Of a stretch of DNA of 20,575 nt, positions 6,867-13,715 are shown in pieces. This DNA is from a virus: positions 1 through 20,575 of IMG/VR virus record IMGVR_UViG_3300025840_005046. One strand, given 5' to 3'. The notes under the pieces are model-generated. The model saw only the letters and a list, made by a program, of their open reading frames with translations. It had not been told where the DNA came from and made no database searches. Numbering within the stretch: the first letter of the stretch is position 1; the number at the start of each line of letters is the position of its first letter. Made by a program: the position numbers and the translations under genes.

Positions 6867-7337
6867 TTAAAATTTTTTAATTGTTTGATCGTACCATTCA
6901 ATAAATTCGTCAAATGTTCGAGCAATGTAATAAATGCCGCCGGCGCTTTCAATATGCTTTTGATATTCCTTTTGCTCCTGGCTTTGTCGGTCTTTGCCCC
7001 ATTTAATTTCAATTTTAACGGACCTTCCTTTAATGGTTGCGGATAAATCAGCGCTTCCCTTTGTTCCGGTTCCTTTGATATACTTTTGGCTTCCTACAAC
7101 TTGCGGAAGCCCTACAACGTCGTGTTTTATTTGAGTTTTGCCAACCATTCGCCCCATTGTATTGATTCGTTCAGCTTGCCAACCTTCCCAATTAAGAAAA
7201 TTTTTTATAAGCTTCGTTAAATCGTTGGCGCTTCTTTCTTTTGTGTCAGGCTCTATTGGATAAGGAACGTTCGGGTATTTTATTCGGTCAACTTTTGCCT
7301 TTAATTCAATATAGCGTTTTTTGTTTTCTTTGTTCAT
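6867..7337 (-). CDS. VRR-NUC-like endonuclease
   Basis: This 156-aa protein has the PD-(D/E)xK nuclease core of the VRR-NUC family: GTKGSADLSA with Asp 97, KIEIKWG with Glu 110 and Lys 112, then QSQEQKEYQ (118-126). An N-terminal region with ANDLTKLIKNFLNWEGWQAERINT resembles the part that precedes the core in phage Holliday-junction or flap nucleases. It may resolve branched intermediates during replication or recombination. The ATG overlaps the stop of the CoiA-like gene as ATGA, so the two nucleases are probably made together. Substrate is not determined by the sequence. Confidence 0.78.
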   Translation of the reverse strand: MNKENKKRYIELKAKVDRIKYPNVPYPIEPDTKERSANDLTKLIKNFLNWEGWQAERINTMGRMVGKTQIKHDVVGLPQVVGSQKYIKGTGTKGSADLSATIKGRSVKIEIKWGKDRQSQEQKEYQKHIESAGGIYYIARTFDEFIEWYDQTIKKF

Positions 7338-7888
7338 CGTGTTATGAAGTTTTGATTGTTATAAAATTTTTTATAAATAGCCCGGTCCGCTGAAAAATCA
7401 AGGATAAAAAAATATCCTTTGAGTTCTTCAATAAGGTATTGAAATTTGTTCGGGTAATTGTGGAAGTACCAAAAACTAATAAATCCAAGCTCTTTATATT
7501 TTAGCGTCTTTTCAATTACTTCTTTGTTTGTTATTGGCGAAGTTACAATTTCATATACCATTTGACGACCAGGTTCCGCAATATCAGCGCGAAGATTCCC
7601 AACGGAATATTCAAGTTCCGGATTGTAATTTTGCGCTTTTAATAGTTTGTACAAATGTTCCTTTATTATTAAATGCTTCTCGCTTTCTCCGGTTTTTCCA
7701 TATTTTGAAACATACCATTCGGGAAGCGTTTTGTAACGAAAATGCGCTTTTCTATTATTTACCGCTTTACTAACAAAAACTAATTCGTTTCCATTATTAC
7801 AAAATATTTCCGGTCTTTCTTGGTCAAGCTTATATTCAAGGTATTGTTCAACGGTAAGTTCCCGGTTCTTATAAATGCAAATATTCAT
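7334..7888 (-). CDS. CoiA-like PD-(D/E)xK nuclease family protein
   Basis: This 184-aa protein resembles competence protein CoiA. Matching features are HFRYK (49-53), ESEKHLIIKEHLYKLL (68-83) with Glu 68 and His 72, RADI (100-103) with Asp 102, and YEIVTSPITNKEV (112-124) with Glu 113, followed by YKELGFISFWYFH (131-143). In CoiA this region is the predicted nuclease core, often reading EIQ.S; here it is EIVTS, so the lysine/glutamine position is altered and activity is uncertain. CoiA of Gram-positive bacteria processes DNA during transformation; a phage copy next to a VRR-NUC gene suggests recombination or end-processing. The ATG shares one base with the primase stop (TAATG). Confidence 0.6.
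   Translation of the reverse strand: MNICIYKNRELTVEQYLEYKLDQERPEIFCNNGNELVFVSKAVNNRKAHFRYKTLPEWYVSKYGKTGESEKHLIIKEHLYKLLKAQNYNPELEYSVGNLRADIAEPGRQMVYEIVTSPITNKEVIEKTLKYKELGFISFWYFHNYPNKFQYLIEELKGYFFILDFSADRAIYKKFYNNQNFITR
7347..7359 (-). promoter_or_regulatory. Leader motif ACAATCAAAACTT before the VRR-NUC gene
   Basis: A 13-base version of the motif found before two other early genes (13394-13407 and 13716-13729), one A shorter. It lies 9 nt upstream of the ATG at 7337, within the 3' end of the CoiA-like gene. Confidence 0.35.
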
Positions 7889-10254
7889 TAAAATGGTGTT
7901 TCAAGGTTTTCAAATTGTTCTTCTTCGTCCGTCTTGAGCATAAACCAACGATTTCCGGAAGTGTTGCCTTCTTCGTAATTATAGTCAGCATATTCAGCGT
8001 ATTTTTTAACCCAAATATTGAATTTCTTCCTTGTCAACCATTTTTTAAAGTCAATGTATTCTTCAATAAATTGGTCAAATACTTCCTTCTTATTGTGCCT
8101 AACATTAATAGGAAAGTTTTCCGCGTCTTTTATAAACTCGATAAATTCCATTGATGATTCCGCGATTAACTTTCTCAACTGAATATTTTTCGCGTCCTGG
8201 CTTATTAAACCATATTGAAAATATTTTTGAAGGCATTGAATCATGTAATTGTCAAAGTTTCGAAAATCTTTTTCGCTCCAATCGTCAAACAATTGACGTT
8301 TAAATTCATCGAACGGCGTAATATTTCGACCATAATATTGAGCAAATTCCACTTCGTGACGTCTTCGATCATTTGACCAACCGGCGCCTTTAATCGCGTA
8401 ATTTGTCGAAATTAATATTTTCGGAGATTCTTCAACGCTCAATTTTATTGCGTCTTTGTTTTTACGTTCTAAAGTTATTCCTTCAGTAACCAAGGAAAAT
8501 ATATTTTCAAAGTTAAAGTTTTTCTTGACATCGTCAAAAACAAGAATGTCGGTGTCGTGTCCAACGGTTTGAAAGGCAAAGCTTTTTTTGTCGTCGAACG
8601 CTTTACCGTCCAAAATTGAAACGCTTCTTATTTGCTTTAACCCTTGAACAAACAAACCCTTTCCGGTTCCACCTTCCGGGTTATCGGAAATAACTTCGTC
8701 GTTTAAAATTACGGAAGCGTTGTCCGTTTTATTCTTGTAATTGCTTAATAGGTAACCAATGCAACATTCCATTGCAAGCGGTTTATTGTTGCTTATATTG
8801 TTAATAAAAGTCTTGTAATCGTTTTCCGTTTCTTTTGTTGGTTCAAACGTTCGTTTAATTATTTGATTTTCCCAAACGTACCCTTGAACGTCCAGGTAAT
8901 CAATAAGTTTAATTTCGTCCTTTGTTATTTCCAAAATGCCGTTTTCAAAGCTGATAAAACTTTTATCTTTTTCGTCCTTCAGCATTAACAATTCTATTGA
9001 ATCCAACATTGAAAGAAAATTTTCTTGAAATAGCTTAATATTAGAAGCGCAATAATTCCAAACGGCGAGTTCCTTCCGGTCCATAAGATAAGCAAGGGTA
9101 AAGTCTTTAATTTTGTCAATACTTGTTTCCCGAACCTTATTCGATTCAATACGAACAAAGATAGGTTTCAATGCTTGATTCGGGAAATACTTTTTAAATC
9201 CGTTCATTTCAAGAAACAACTTGAAGCTTGCCGGATTAATAGAAACTTTTTCGTTCCCTTGTTTGTCTTCCTTTACCGTCCAAAAATTAACAAGCTCCAG
9301 GTTAGCGCTTATTTTGTCAAACGTTTCTTCGTCAATTTTATACTTTTGGGCAACTATTTTTTTGCCTTTGCTTATATCCTTCTTAACGTTGTTTATTAGG
9401 TTGTTATCTTCGAAAAACTTTATATTGAAATCCCGCTTTTTATACGCGCTTTTTATTGCGTGTTCGGCTTCCCTTTGCGAAAAGTCCCCAATAACGACGT
9501 TGTTTAAAATATAACCTATTGCATAAGATTGTGAAACGCCATATTCGCAAAACAATCCTGCGACGTCAAAAATATACGCATTGCGTTCCCCTTCGGTAAA
9601 TGATTTCGAAAAGTTAAAGTTCATTATCTTCCGGGCAATTACGTCTTCGTCGTAAATGGGAAGCAATGGTTCCTTGTTTACAACCTCGTAACCTTCGTCA
9701 ATAATTAACGGCGTATAAATTTTAGCGTCGTAATTTATGTAAATGTTAGGATCATAAGAGGAAAAACAAACGCGGGAAATGTCCGACGTTGAAAGGTCAA
9801 AATATTTGTAATCAAACTCCTTCTTAAATTGTTTAAATATGTTCGTATAATTCGAAGCTTCGTTTTCGCTTATATTTATTACCGCTTTATATCCGTTTCC
9901 GGAAGGGCTTAAAAAACAAGCGACAACGAACGGATTGCTTTTAATTGTTTCAAACGTTTCTTGAAGTTCAAGGTCGTCGTTTATGTCGTCAAAGTCCAAA
10001 ACCATTAAACCGGAAGATTTTACTAAACCCAAAATTGCCCGGTGCGAAAATTCCCCTTGAAATAATATGGCCGGAAGGTTTGTTTTGAGTTGATTCCTTT
10101 CTTCCTTTGTTTTGGCTTGTCTTATCTTGTTTACAAGCTCTTTGTCATTTCCTCGTTTTATGCGCTGAAGAATTTTCTCCAGAGTAACAATGTAAGGAAC
10201 GTCTTTCGTTTTATAAAGGTCCTTAAATACCGTTATTTTCTTTTCTTTTGTCAT
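7888..10254 (-). CDS. Primase-helicase (VirE/BT4734-like primase plus D5-like helicase)
   Basis: This 788-aa protein is the likely replisome core. The N-terminal part is an archaeo-eukaryotic-type primase of the VirE/BT4734 group: VLDFDD with Asp 87 and Asp 89 as metal ligands, and SPSGNGYKAVI (116-126). A PriCT-like linker lies around EGERNAYIFDVAGLF (221-235). The C-terminal half is a superfamily 3/D5-like helicase: Walker A PEGGTGKG (526-533), Walker B ILVFDD (570-575), sensor ISTNY (615-619) and a probable arginine finger DRRR (629-632). All motifs are intact. It makes primers and unwinds DNA at the fork. The iteron-like repeats lie directly upstream of its start, and the stop overlaps the CoiA-like gene. 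Confidence 0.9.
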   Translation of the reverse strand: MTKEKKITVFKDLYKTKDVPYIVTLEKILQRIKRGNDKELVNKIRQAKTKEERNQLKTNLPAILFQGEFSHRAILGLVKSSGLMVLDFDDINDDLELQETFETIKSNPFVVACFLSPSGNGYKAVINISENEASNYTNIFKQFKKEFDYKYFDLSTSDISRVCFSSYDPNIYINYDAKIYTPLIIDEGYEVVNKEPLLPIYDEDVIARKIMNFNFSKSFTEGERNAYIFDVAGLFCEYGVSQSYAIGYILNNVVIGDFSQREAEHAIKSAYKKRDFNIKFFEDNNLINNVKKDISKGKKIVAQKYKIDEETFDKISANLELVNFWTVKEDKQGNEKVSINPASFKLFLEMNGFKKYFPNQALKPIFVRIESNKVRETSIDKIKDFTLAYLMDRKELAVWNYCASNIKLFQENFLSMLDSIELLMLKDEKDKSFISFENGILEITKDEIKLIDYLDVQGYVWENQIIKRTFEPTKETENDYKTFINNISNNKPLAMECCIGYLLSNYKNKTDNASVILNDEVISDNPEGGTGKGLFVQGLKQIRSVSILDGKAFDDKKSFAFQTVGHDTDILVFDDVKKNFNFENIFSLVTEGITLERKNKDAIKLSVEESPKILISTNYAIKGAGWSNDRRRHEVEFAQYYGRNITPFDEFKRQLFDDWSEKDFRNFDNYMIQCLQKYFQYGLISQDAKNIQLRKLIAESSMEFIEFIKDAENFPINVRHNKKEVFDQFIEEYIDFKKWLTRKKFNIWVKKYAEYADYNYEEGNTSGNRWFMLKTDEEEQFENLETPF

Positions 10255-10280
10255 GAATATTTTGGTTTATGGTGTAAAAT

Positions 10281-10491
10281 ACAACACTTTTTATCAATTT
10301 GCAACACTTTTAAACGCTTTGCAACACTTTTATTTTTAAATGTGTTGCGGTTTAAACCCTTGGTATTACTACGTTTAAAGGTCATCGCAACACTTGCAAC
10401 ACTTTTTTTTTGTTTTTTTGAAATTTTTTGTAAAAATAATTTTTCTCTTATAAGGAGTAATTGGAAACGCCTAAAATGTGTTGCAAGTGTT
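10281..10491 (+). repeat. Iteron-like block of GCAACACTT repeats (candidate origin or operator)
   Basis: Copies of GCAACACTT and close variants lie at 10281-10290 (ACAACACTTT), 10301-10310, 10321-10330, 10387-10395 and 10396-10404 on the plus strand; inverted copies (AnTGTGTTGC) lie at 10339-10348 and 10476-10485, the last extended to TGTGTTGCAAGTGTTT. The first three are spaced exactly 20 bp apart, about two helix turns, and the pair at 10387-10404 is tandem. Between them is very A/T-rich DNA (10405-10450). The block fills the gap between the HTH gene and the primase-helicase gene. When read as protein the motif falls in all three frames, which argues for a DNA-level function such as initiator or repressor binding. 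Confidence 0.8.
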
Positions 10492-10683
10492 TCATTTAAA
10501 AATGTCAATTCGAAGCAAATCTTCCAATTTAAGCAGCATTTCAACCGTTGTATTGGCTTTGCCGTTTTCAATGCGGTTAATTGTTTCAAAACTTGTTTTG
10601 GCTTTCCTTGCAAGGTCTTTTTGAGTTAACCCGGCGCTTTGCCGGGCTTCTCTTATTTTAGTTCCGATTATGTTCTTATTCAT
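10492..10683 (-). CDS. Small XRE-type helix-turn-helix regulator
   Basis: This 63-aa protein is little more than a Cro/CI-type helix-turn-helix: IREARQSAGLTQKDLARKAK (10-29) is helix one to two, and TSFETINRIENGKANTTVEM (30-49) contains the recognition helix and the typical IENGK turn. It lacks the oligomerisation domain of CI-like repressors, so Cro-like action is more likely. The start at 10683 follows the methyltransferase stop by one base; an earlier in-frame ATG at 10728 lies inside the methyltransferase gene and is less likely. The GCAACACTT repeats begin at its stop codon, so it is a candidate to bind them and control the primase gene. Confidence 0.8.
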   Translation of the reverse strand: MNKNIIGTKIREARQSAGLTQKDLARKAKTSFETINRIENGKANTTVEMLLKLEDLLRIDIFK

Positions 10684-10684
10684 T

Positions 10685-11569
10685 TTATTGTTTTTTAAAT
10701 ACAAGTACATTTTGATGTATTTTAACAAGTTTATGAGATTTCATATTTCCATTTGCTCTCATACTTGCACTTGCAATGGGATTTAAGAGTATTGCTTCAT
10801 TATAATAAACCATTCCACACTTTTTAAAAACATTAATGGTGTCAGGTACAAAGCCAATATAATTTCCTTTTTTATCTCTTACCTCGCCAACCACAAAACA
10901 AGCATAACCACCATTTTTTAATAAATTGCAACTCTTTGAAATTATTTCTTCATACGCTTTTAAAAAGCTTGTGTAGTCCATATTTGAAATATCTCCTTCT
11001 AAATCGCTATATACTTCTAAATCAGCATATGGTGGGCAACTAAAGACAAAATCAAACTTTTTATTAAATCCGTTTAAAACTTGGTTACTATCACCTACAT
11101 ACCAATTGGGTTGGTTGTTTGCTTCAAGTATTTCTAAAGCTTGTTCCCTATTGCTATCAATTTGCTCTTGCCTTATGTCTATACCGGTGTACCTATATCC
11201 GAGATAATTTGCGACAATTCCACGAACAGAGCCACCAGCAAAAGGGTCTAAAATCTCGCCATTTTCTGGCACAAACCAATGATATAAAACTTCGCAAAGT
11301 GCAGGGTCAAAAATAGAAGTTCCTTGCTCTTTACTTTCTTTTACCTTGCCCTCTTTTTGTCTGTAATAATCAAAAGACTTAACAGCACCTTTGTAGGTCA
11401 TATCATCTTTTCTTCCTATTTCACTTTTAATTCCGATACCCTTCCAAATACGTTTTCTTTTTTGCCAATTTCCACTTTTTGTGTCAAGTATGCTAAATGG
11501 TGGTTCAATAAACTTATCCCGCAAAAGCGGATCTCTTATAATTTTATTTCCAAATAAATCTTTTTCCAT
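10685..11569 (-). CDS. DNA methyltransferase, N4/N6 family, motif order I then IV
   Basis: This 294-aa enzyme has the AdoMet motif DPFAGGS (108-114) followed by the catalytic motif SCPPY (177-181), the reverse order of the methyltransferase at 4447-5412, so the two are not copies. Ser before PPY is more typical of N4-cytosine enzymes than DPPY, but the target base cannot be fixed by eye. The region before motif I (about 20-100) and the C-terminal part (LNPIASASMRANGNMKSHK) may hold target recognition. No restriction partner is present. CpG content is very low (about 14 in 885 nt), suggesting a recent arrival. The HTH gene starts one base after its stop. Confidence 0.85.
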   Translation of the reverse strand: MEKDLFGNKIIRDPLLRDKFIEPPFSILDTKSGNWQKRKRIWKGIGIKSEIGRKDDMTYKGAVKSFDYYRQKEGKVKESKEQGTSIFDPALCEVLYHWFVPENGEILDPFAGGSVRGIVANYLGYRYTGIDIRQEQIDSNREQALEILEANNQPNWYVGDSNQVLNGFNKKFDFVFSCPPYADLEVYSDLEGDISNMDYTSFLKAYEEIISKSCNLLKNGGYACFVVGEVRDKKGNYIGFVPDTINVFKKCGMVYYNEAILLNPIASASMRANGNMKSHKLVKIHQNVLVFKKQ

Positions 11570-11617
11570 TGTTTCTATTTTAAAATGATTCTTGTAGTTC
11601 GTGTGTAGGTGGTTTAT

Positions 11618-12043
11618 TTATTTTATTGAAGCTTTTATGAATGAAGACGTTGTTGAGCTTACAAGCGGCACTTCTTCGCCGTTTTCGTCAAATATTGGCT
11701 TCATCAATTTAACCCTGGCTTTCAATAAATCTTCGCGGTTTTTCAACTCATTATGTAAGTCGTTGTAAATTGGATCTTCCTTAAAATTTAAAACGGTCCG
11801 TTGACCTTCAGAAAATTCAACTCCGCCAAAACTTGTATTTTCGGTTACTTTGGCTTTCAATTCCTTATTAATTGCCGAAACAAAACTTTCAATTCGAAGT
11901 GTTTGCGAAAGGATTTCTTCCGGTTCTTTTTGTTCTAATAATTTAGTTGCGTAAAATTCAGCTTCTTGAGCTAATTCCTTGCGATTCATTTGCGCAAGCA
12001 TTTCCTCGCGGTGCGCAATAAACAAATTTTTTGATTGTCCCAT
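11618..12043 (-). CDS. Conserved phage protein, Erf companion, function unknown
   Basis: This 141-aa, mostly helical and acidic protein contains FSEGQRTVLNFKEDPIYNDLHNEL (about 77-100) and then REDLLKARVKLMKPIFDENGEEVPLVSS. I recall similar small proteins with a DPIYxxL and a GxEVPxV segment next to ssDNA-annealing genes in Bacteroidota phages and prophages, but I know of no assigned function. It starts 4 nt after the Erf gene stop, so it is probably co-translated with it. A role as accessory factor to recombination is an inference from position only. The 48 nt after its stop show no clear signal. Confidence 0.7.
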   Translation of the reverse strand: MGQSKNLFIAHREEMLAQMNRKELAQEAEFYATKLLEQKEPEEILSQTLRIESFVSAINKELKAKVTENTSFGGVEFSEGQRTVLNFKEDPIYNDLHNELKNREDLLKARVKLMKPIFDENGEEVPLVSSTTSSFIKASIK

Positions 12044-12047
12044 TGTA

Positions 12048-12602
12048 TTAATTGTTTTGAAGTTGTTGTTTAAATTCTTTTTTCATGGAGTAAATAAAGC
12101 CGTCGCTTTGTACGGTTGTTCCGTCGTATTTGCTCAAGTATTTAGTAATCATTTCGGCGTCCGATTTTTTGAGCTTGTTAAATTGCTCCAGGGTAAGCCA
12201 TTTAACCGGCGCTTTTTCGTCCTTATGGTCATTTGTCGCGTCGGCGTCTTTGGTGTCGTCAATTAGAAACAAACCATTCAAAGCGTATTTTCTCGCGTAA
12301 CTTGACGAGCTTCCGAAGCTTTGCGAAATATCCATTCCTTTTCGGTTAGGATCAATTCCGGCTTGCGCGGTAACTTCAACCTTTGTTTTCCCGTCGGAAA
12401 ATATTGCTTTCGCTTCTATAAAAACAATATTTGCGATTTCCTTTACTTCGTCGGTAATTACCAACGTACATTTTTCCGCGTCCAATAATGGCTTGAGTGC
12501 TTCAAGAATGTCTTCGCAATTTCGATATTTGTATTTACCGAATGAATTAAATTGATTTTTTGGAGCTTTCAAAGCTCGTTGAATTTTAATAAGTTTTTCC
12601 AT
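12048..12602 (-). CDS. erf: Erf-family single-strand annealing recombinase
   Basis: This 184-aa protein matches the Erf family: FNSFGKYKYRNCEDILEALKPLL (18-40) is the characteristic N-terminal block, and SFGSSSSYARKYALNGLFLIDD (about 95-116) is the family signature, followed by DAD and a variable C-terminal part. Erf proteins form rings that anneal complementary single strands, used for circularisation and recombination of phage DNA. Length is close to the usual 180-220 residues. It begins 2 nt after the upstream stop (TAA-CA-ATG) reading from 12605. Together with SSB-like and VRR-NUC-like proteins it suggests a phage-encoded recombination pathway. Confidence 0.85.
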   Translation of the reverse strand: MEKLIKIQRALKAPKNQFNSFGKYKYRNCEDILEALKPLLDAEKCTLVITDEVKEIANIVFIEAKAIFSDGKTKVEVTAQAGIDPNRKGMDISQSFGSSSSYARKYALNGLFLIDDTKDADATNDHKDEKAPVKWLTLEQFNKLKKSDAEMITKYLSKYDGTTVQSDGFIYSMKKEFKQQLQNN

Positions 12603-12604
12603 TG

Positions 12605-12838
12605 TTAAAATTTTTGTTTGATTAAAATAATTGCGGTTTTTTTAAGGTCCGGCGAAGTCATTACGATTTTATAAGTGTTATTTGTTGCCTTCTTTACAAG
12701 GAACGTTTCCGATAGCCCGGAAAGCTCTAAAATTGTAGCTGAAGCCCCGCCGTAAACCTTGGTAATATTTTGAACGTCGTCTTCTTTTGGTTGCTTTTTA
12801 AGCCAGGACAACGCGCGTTTTATTTGATTGTTATACAT
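12605..12838 (-). CDS. 77-aa hypothetical protein
   Basis: I do not recognise this family. The sequence starts MYNNQIKRALSWLKKQPKEDD, a basic helical segment, followed by what look like alternating strands (TKVYGGASATILEL, ETFLVKKATNNTYKIVMTSP, KTAIILIKQKF). It could be a small alpha-beta protein with nucleic-acid affinity, given the basic charge. It is wedged between a small membrane protein gene (1-nt gap) and the Erf gene (2-nt gap), so it is probably part of the same translationally linked early set. Confidence 0.6.
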   Translation of the reverse strand: MYNNQIKRALSWLKKQPKEDDVQNITKVYGGASATILELSGLSETFLVKKATNNTYKIVMTSPDLKKTAIILIKQKF

Positions 12839-12839
12839 T

Positions 12840-12986
12840 TTAAGCGAATATAGTTAATAAATAAATGATAACGCAAATAACGAAGTTTGCGAAATTTTCC
12901 TTTTCAACGGTTCCTTTTTCAAGTAATTCGTAACCGATTAACAATAAAGAAATAAAGCAAGCTATTAAAAAAATTAAGGTCAGCAT
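12840..12986 (-). CDS. 48-aa two-helix membrane protein
   Basis: The frame from ATG 12986 encodes MLTLIFLIACFISLLLIGYE, a clear membrane helix, then a short charged loop (LLEKGTVEKENF) and a second helix (ANFVICVIIYLLTIF) ending at residue 48. A longer open frame extends upstream to 13334 but overlaps the 131-aa gene out of frame and has implausible composition, so the short start is used; the ATG sits 4 nt after that gene's stop. Small early membrane proteins in phages can act in superinfection exclusion or host takeover. No specific role can be assigned. Confidence 0.6.
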   Translation of the reverse strand: MLTLIFLIACFISLLLIGYELLEKGTVEKENFANFVICVIIYLLTIFA

Positions 12987-12990
12987 ATTA

Positions 12991-13386
12991 TTAAAAGTTT
13001 TCGGTTTGATTAATTTTAACAAAGCTTCCAAGCTTTGCATTGTCAATAAGGTATTCCAAAACGTCTGAATCCAAAATTTCAACGTCAAAAATTGAAACCC
13101 AAGCTTGACGATTTCCTTCAAAATCAAAATCAACAAGCGCTTCATATTCGTTGACATCGTAAAAATGAGAAACAACGTCGCGAAGTTCAATTTCGTAATT
13201 GTACCAAATTTCTGACCGGTTAAAATTAACGGAAGCGTATATTGTTTCGCCTTCAATGTTATCAATTTCAGCTTCGCATAAAAAAGAAAGGTCTTGTTTC
13301 TCTTTGCGTTGGTCCATGTTAACTGGCTTTGCAATTTGTGTTAAGCGGGTAATGATTAGGTTTGAAATGATTTCTGAATTTTTCAT
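12991..13386 (-). CDS. 131-aa acidic hypothetical protein
   Basis: I do not recognise a domain with certainty. The protein is acidic, with a helical start (MKNSEIISNLIITRLTQIA) followed by strands such as CEAEIDNIEGETIYASVNF, EIWYNYEIELRDVVSHFYD and RQAWVSIFDVEILDSDVLEYL. The pattern of a beta-rich core and several Tyr/Trp resembles small phage proteins of unknown role found in early regions of Bacteroidota phages. The leader motif ACAATCAAAAACTT ends 7 nt before the ATG at 13386, the same distance as before the 41-aa gene at 13708, which supports this start. Confidence 0.7.
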   Translation of the reverse strand: MKNSEIISNLIITRLTQIAKPVNMDQRKEKQDLSFLCEAEIDNIEGETIYASVNFNRSEIWYNYEIELRDVVSHFYDVNEYEALVDFDFEGNRQAWVSIFDVEILDSDVLEYLIDNAKLGSFVKINQTENF

Positions 13387-13393
13387 AATTATA

Positions 13394-13407
13394 AAGTTTT
13401 TGATTGT
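13394..13407 (-). promoter_or_regulatory. Leader motif ACAATCAAAAACTT before the 131-aa gene
   Basis: This 14-mer is identical to the one at 13716-13729 and sits 7 nt upstream of its ATG, exactly as there. A shorter version occurs at 7347-7359. The constant distance to the start codon suggests a translation-initiation element rather than a promoter. Confidence 0.45.
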
Positions 13408-13409
13408 TT

Positions 13410-13586
13410 TTAAATGTTTGAAATAATTGTTGCGTTGTAAAATTGGCGCGGGTTGTTCTTAATTAAGTTCTCAAGGTATTCTTTGGAATCTTTCGTACAT
13501 TCCCAAGAATATTCGTACCAACGTTGATCATTTGTGTCATAATGTTGACCAGGTCTGACGATTGTGTAAATTTCAGGTTTTTTCAT
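13410..13586 (-). CDS. 58-aa hypothetical protein, Trp/Tyr-rich
   Basis: ATG 13586 opens a 58-residue frame containing MKKPEIYTIVRPGQHYDTND, then QRWYEYSWECTKDSKEYLENL and a C-terminal NPRQFYNATIISNI. The density of aromatic residues and balanced composition look like a real small protein. The start overlaps the stop of the preceding 41-aa gene as ATGA. I do not recognise a family. It lies near the start of the early transcript, a place where phages often keep small host-modifying proteins. Confidence 0.6.
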   Translation of the reverse strand: MKKPEIYTIVRPGQHYDTNDQRWYEYSWECTKDSKEYLENLIKNNPRQFYNATIISNI

Positions 13587-13708
13587 TGTGCTTGTTTTTT
13601 AATTTGTTGATAAATTGAATAATACATTGAAGAATATTCATTAACTGAAATACTTTTATTTTCCAAAGCGATTTTTAAGTCTTGTAATTTTTGCTCTAAT
13701 TTTTCCAT
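13583..13708 (-). CDS. 41-aa helical protein, first gene of the early module
   Basis: ATG 13708 opens a 41-residue frame, MEKLEQKLQDLKIALENKS followed by ISVNEYSSMYYSIYQQIKKQ, with a heptad-like pattern that suggests two helices or a short coiled coil. The stop overlaps the next gene as ATGA, and the 14-base leader motif lies 7 nt upstream of the ATG. It is the first gene after the lysis-side terminator, so its promoter should lie at about 13730-13790. Function is unknown. Confidence 0.6.
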   Translation of the reverse strand: MEKLEQKLQDLKIALENKSISVNEYSSMYYSIYQQIKKQAQ

Positions 13709-13715
13709 TGTTATT

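Noticed and set aside
10281-10491. CRISPR array
   Set aside because: Repeats are only 9-10 bp, lie in both orientations and have short irregular spacing; no cas genes are present.
10449-10500. Shine-Dalgarno-like TAAGGAG on the plus strand, followed by an ATG at 10476
   Set aside because: The frame after it has only seven codons and all neighbouring genes are on the other strand.
10251-10613. A 120-codon open frame covering the iteron block, ending in an ATGA overlap with the primase start; an internal ATG at 10385 would give 44 aa.
   Set aside because: It overlaps the HTH gene out of frame, its composition is odd, and the repeats occur in different codon frames. The overlap with the primase start leaves a small chance that the 44-aa form is translated.
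10090-10629. Long plus-strand open frames in this region and elsewhere
   Set aside because: They are opposite to strong minus-strand genes and have Phe/Leu/Cys-rich, low-complexity translations typical of antisense shadows in AT-rich DNA.
12840-13334. A 164-codon frame over two other genes
   Set aside because: The first two thirds are an out-of-frame shadow of the 131-aa gene with implausible Leu/Thr/Phe-rich composition; only the last 48 codons look real and are annotated separately.
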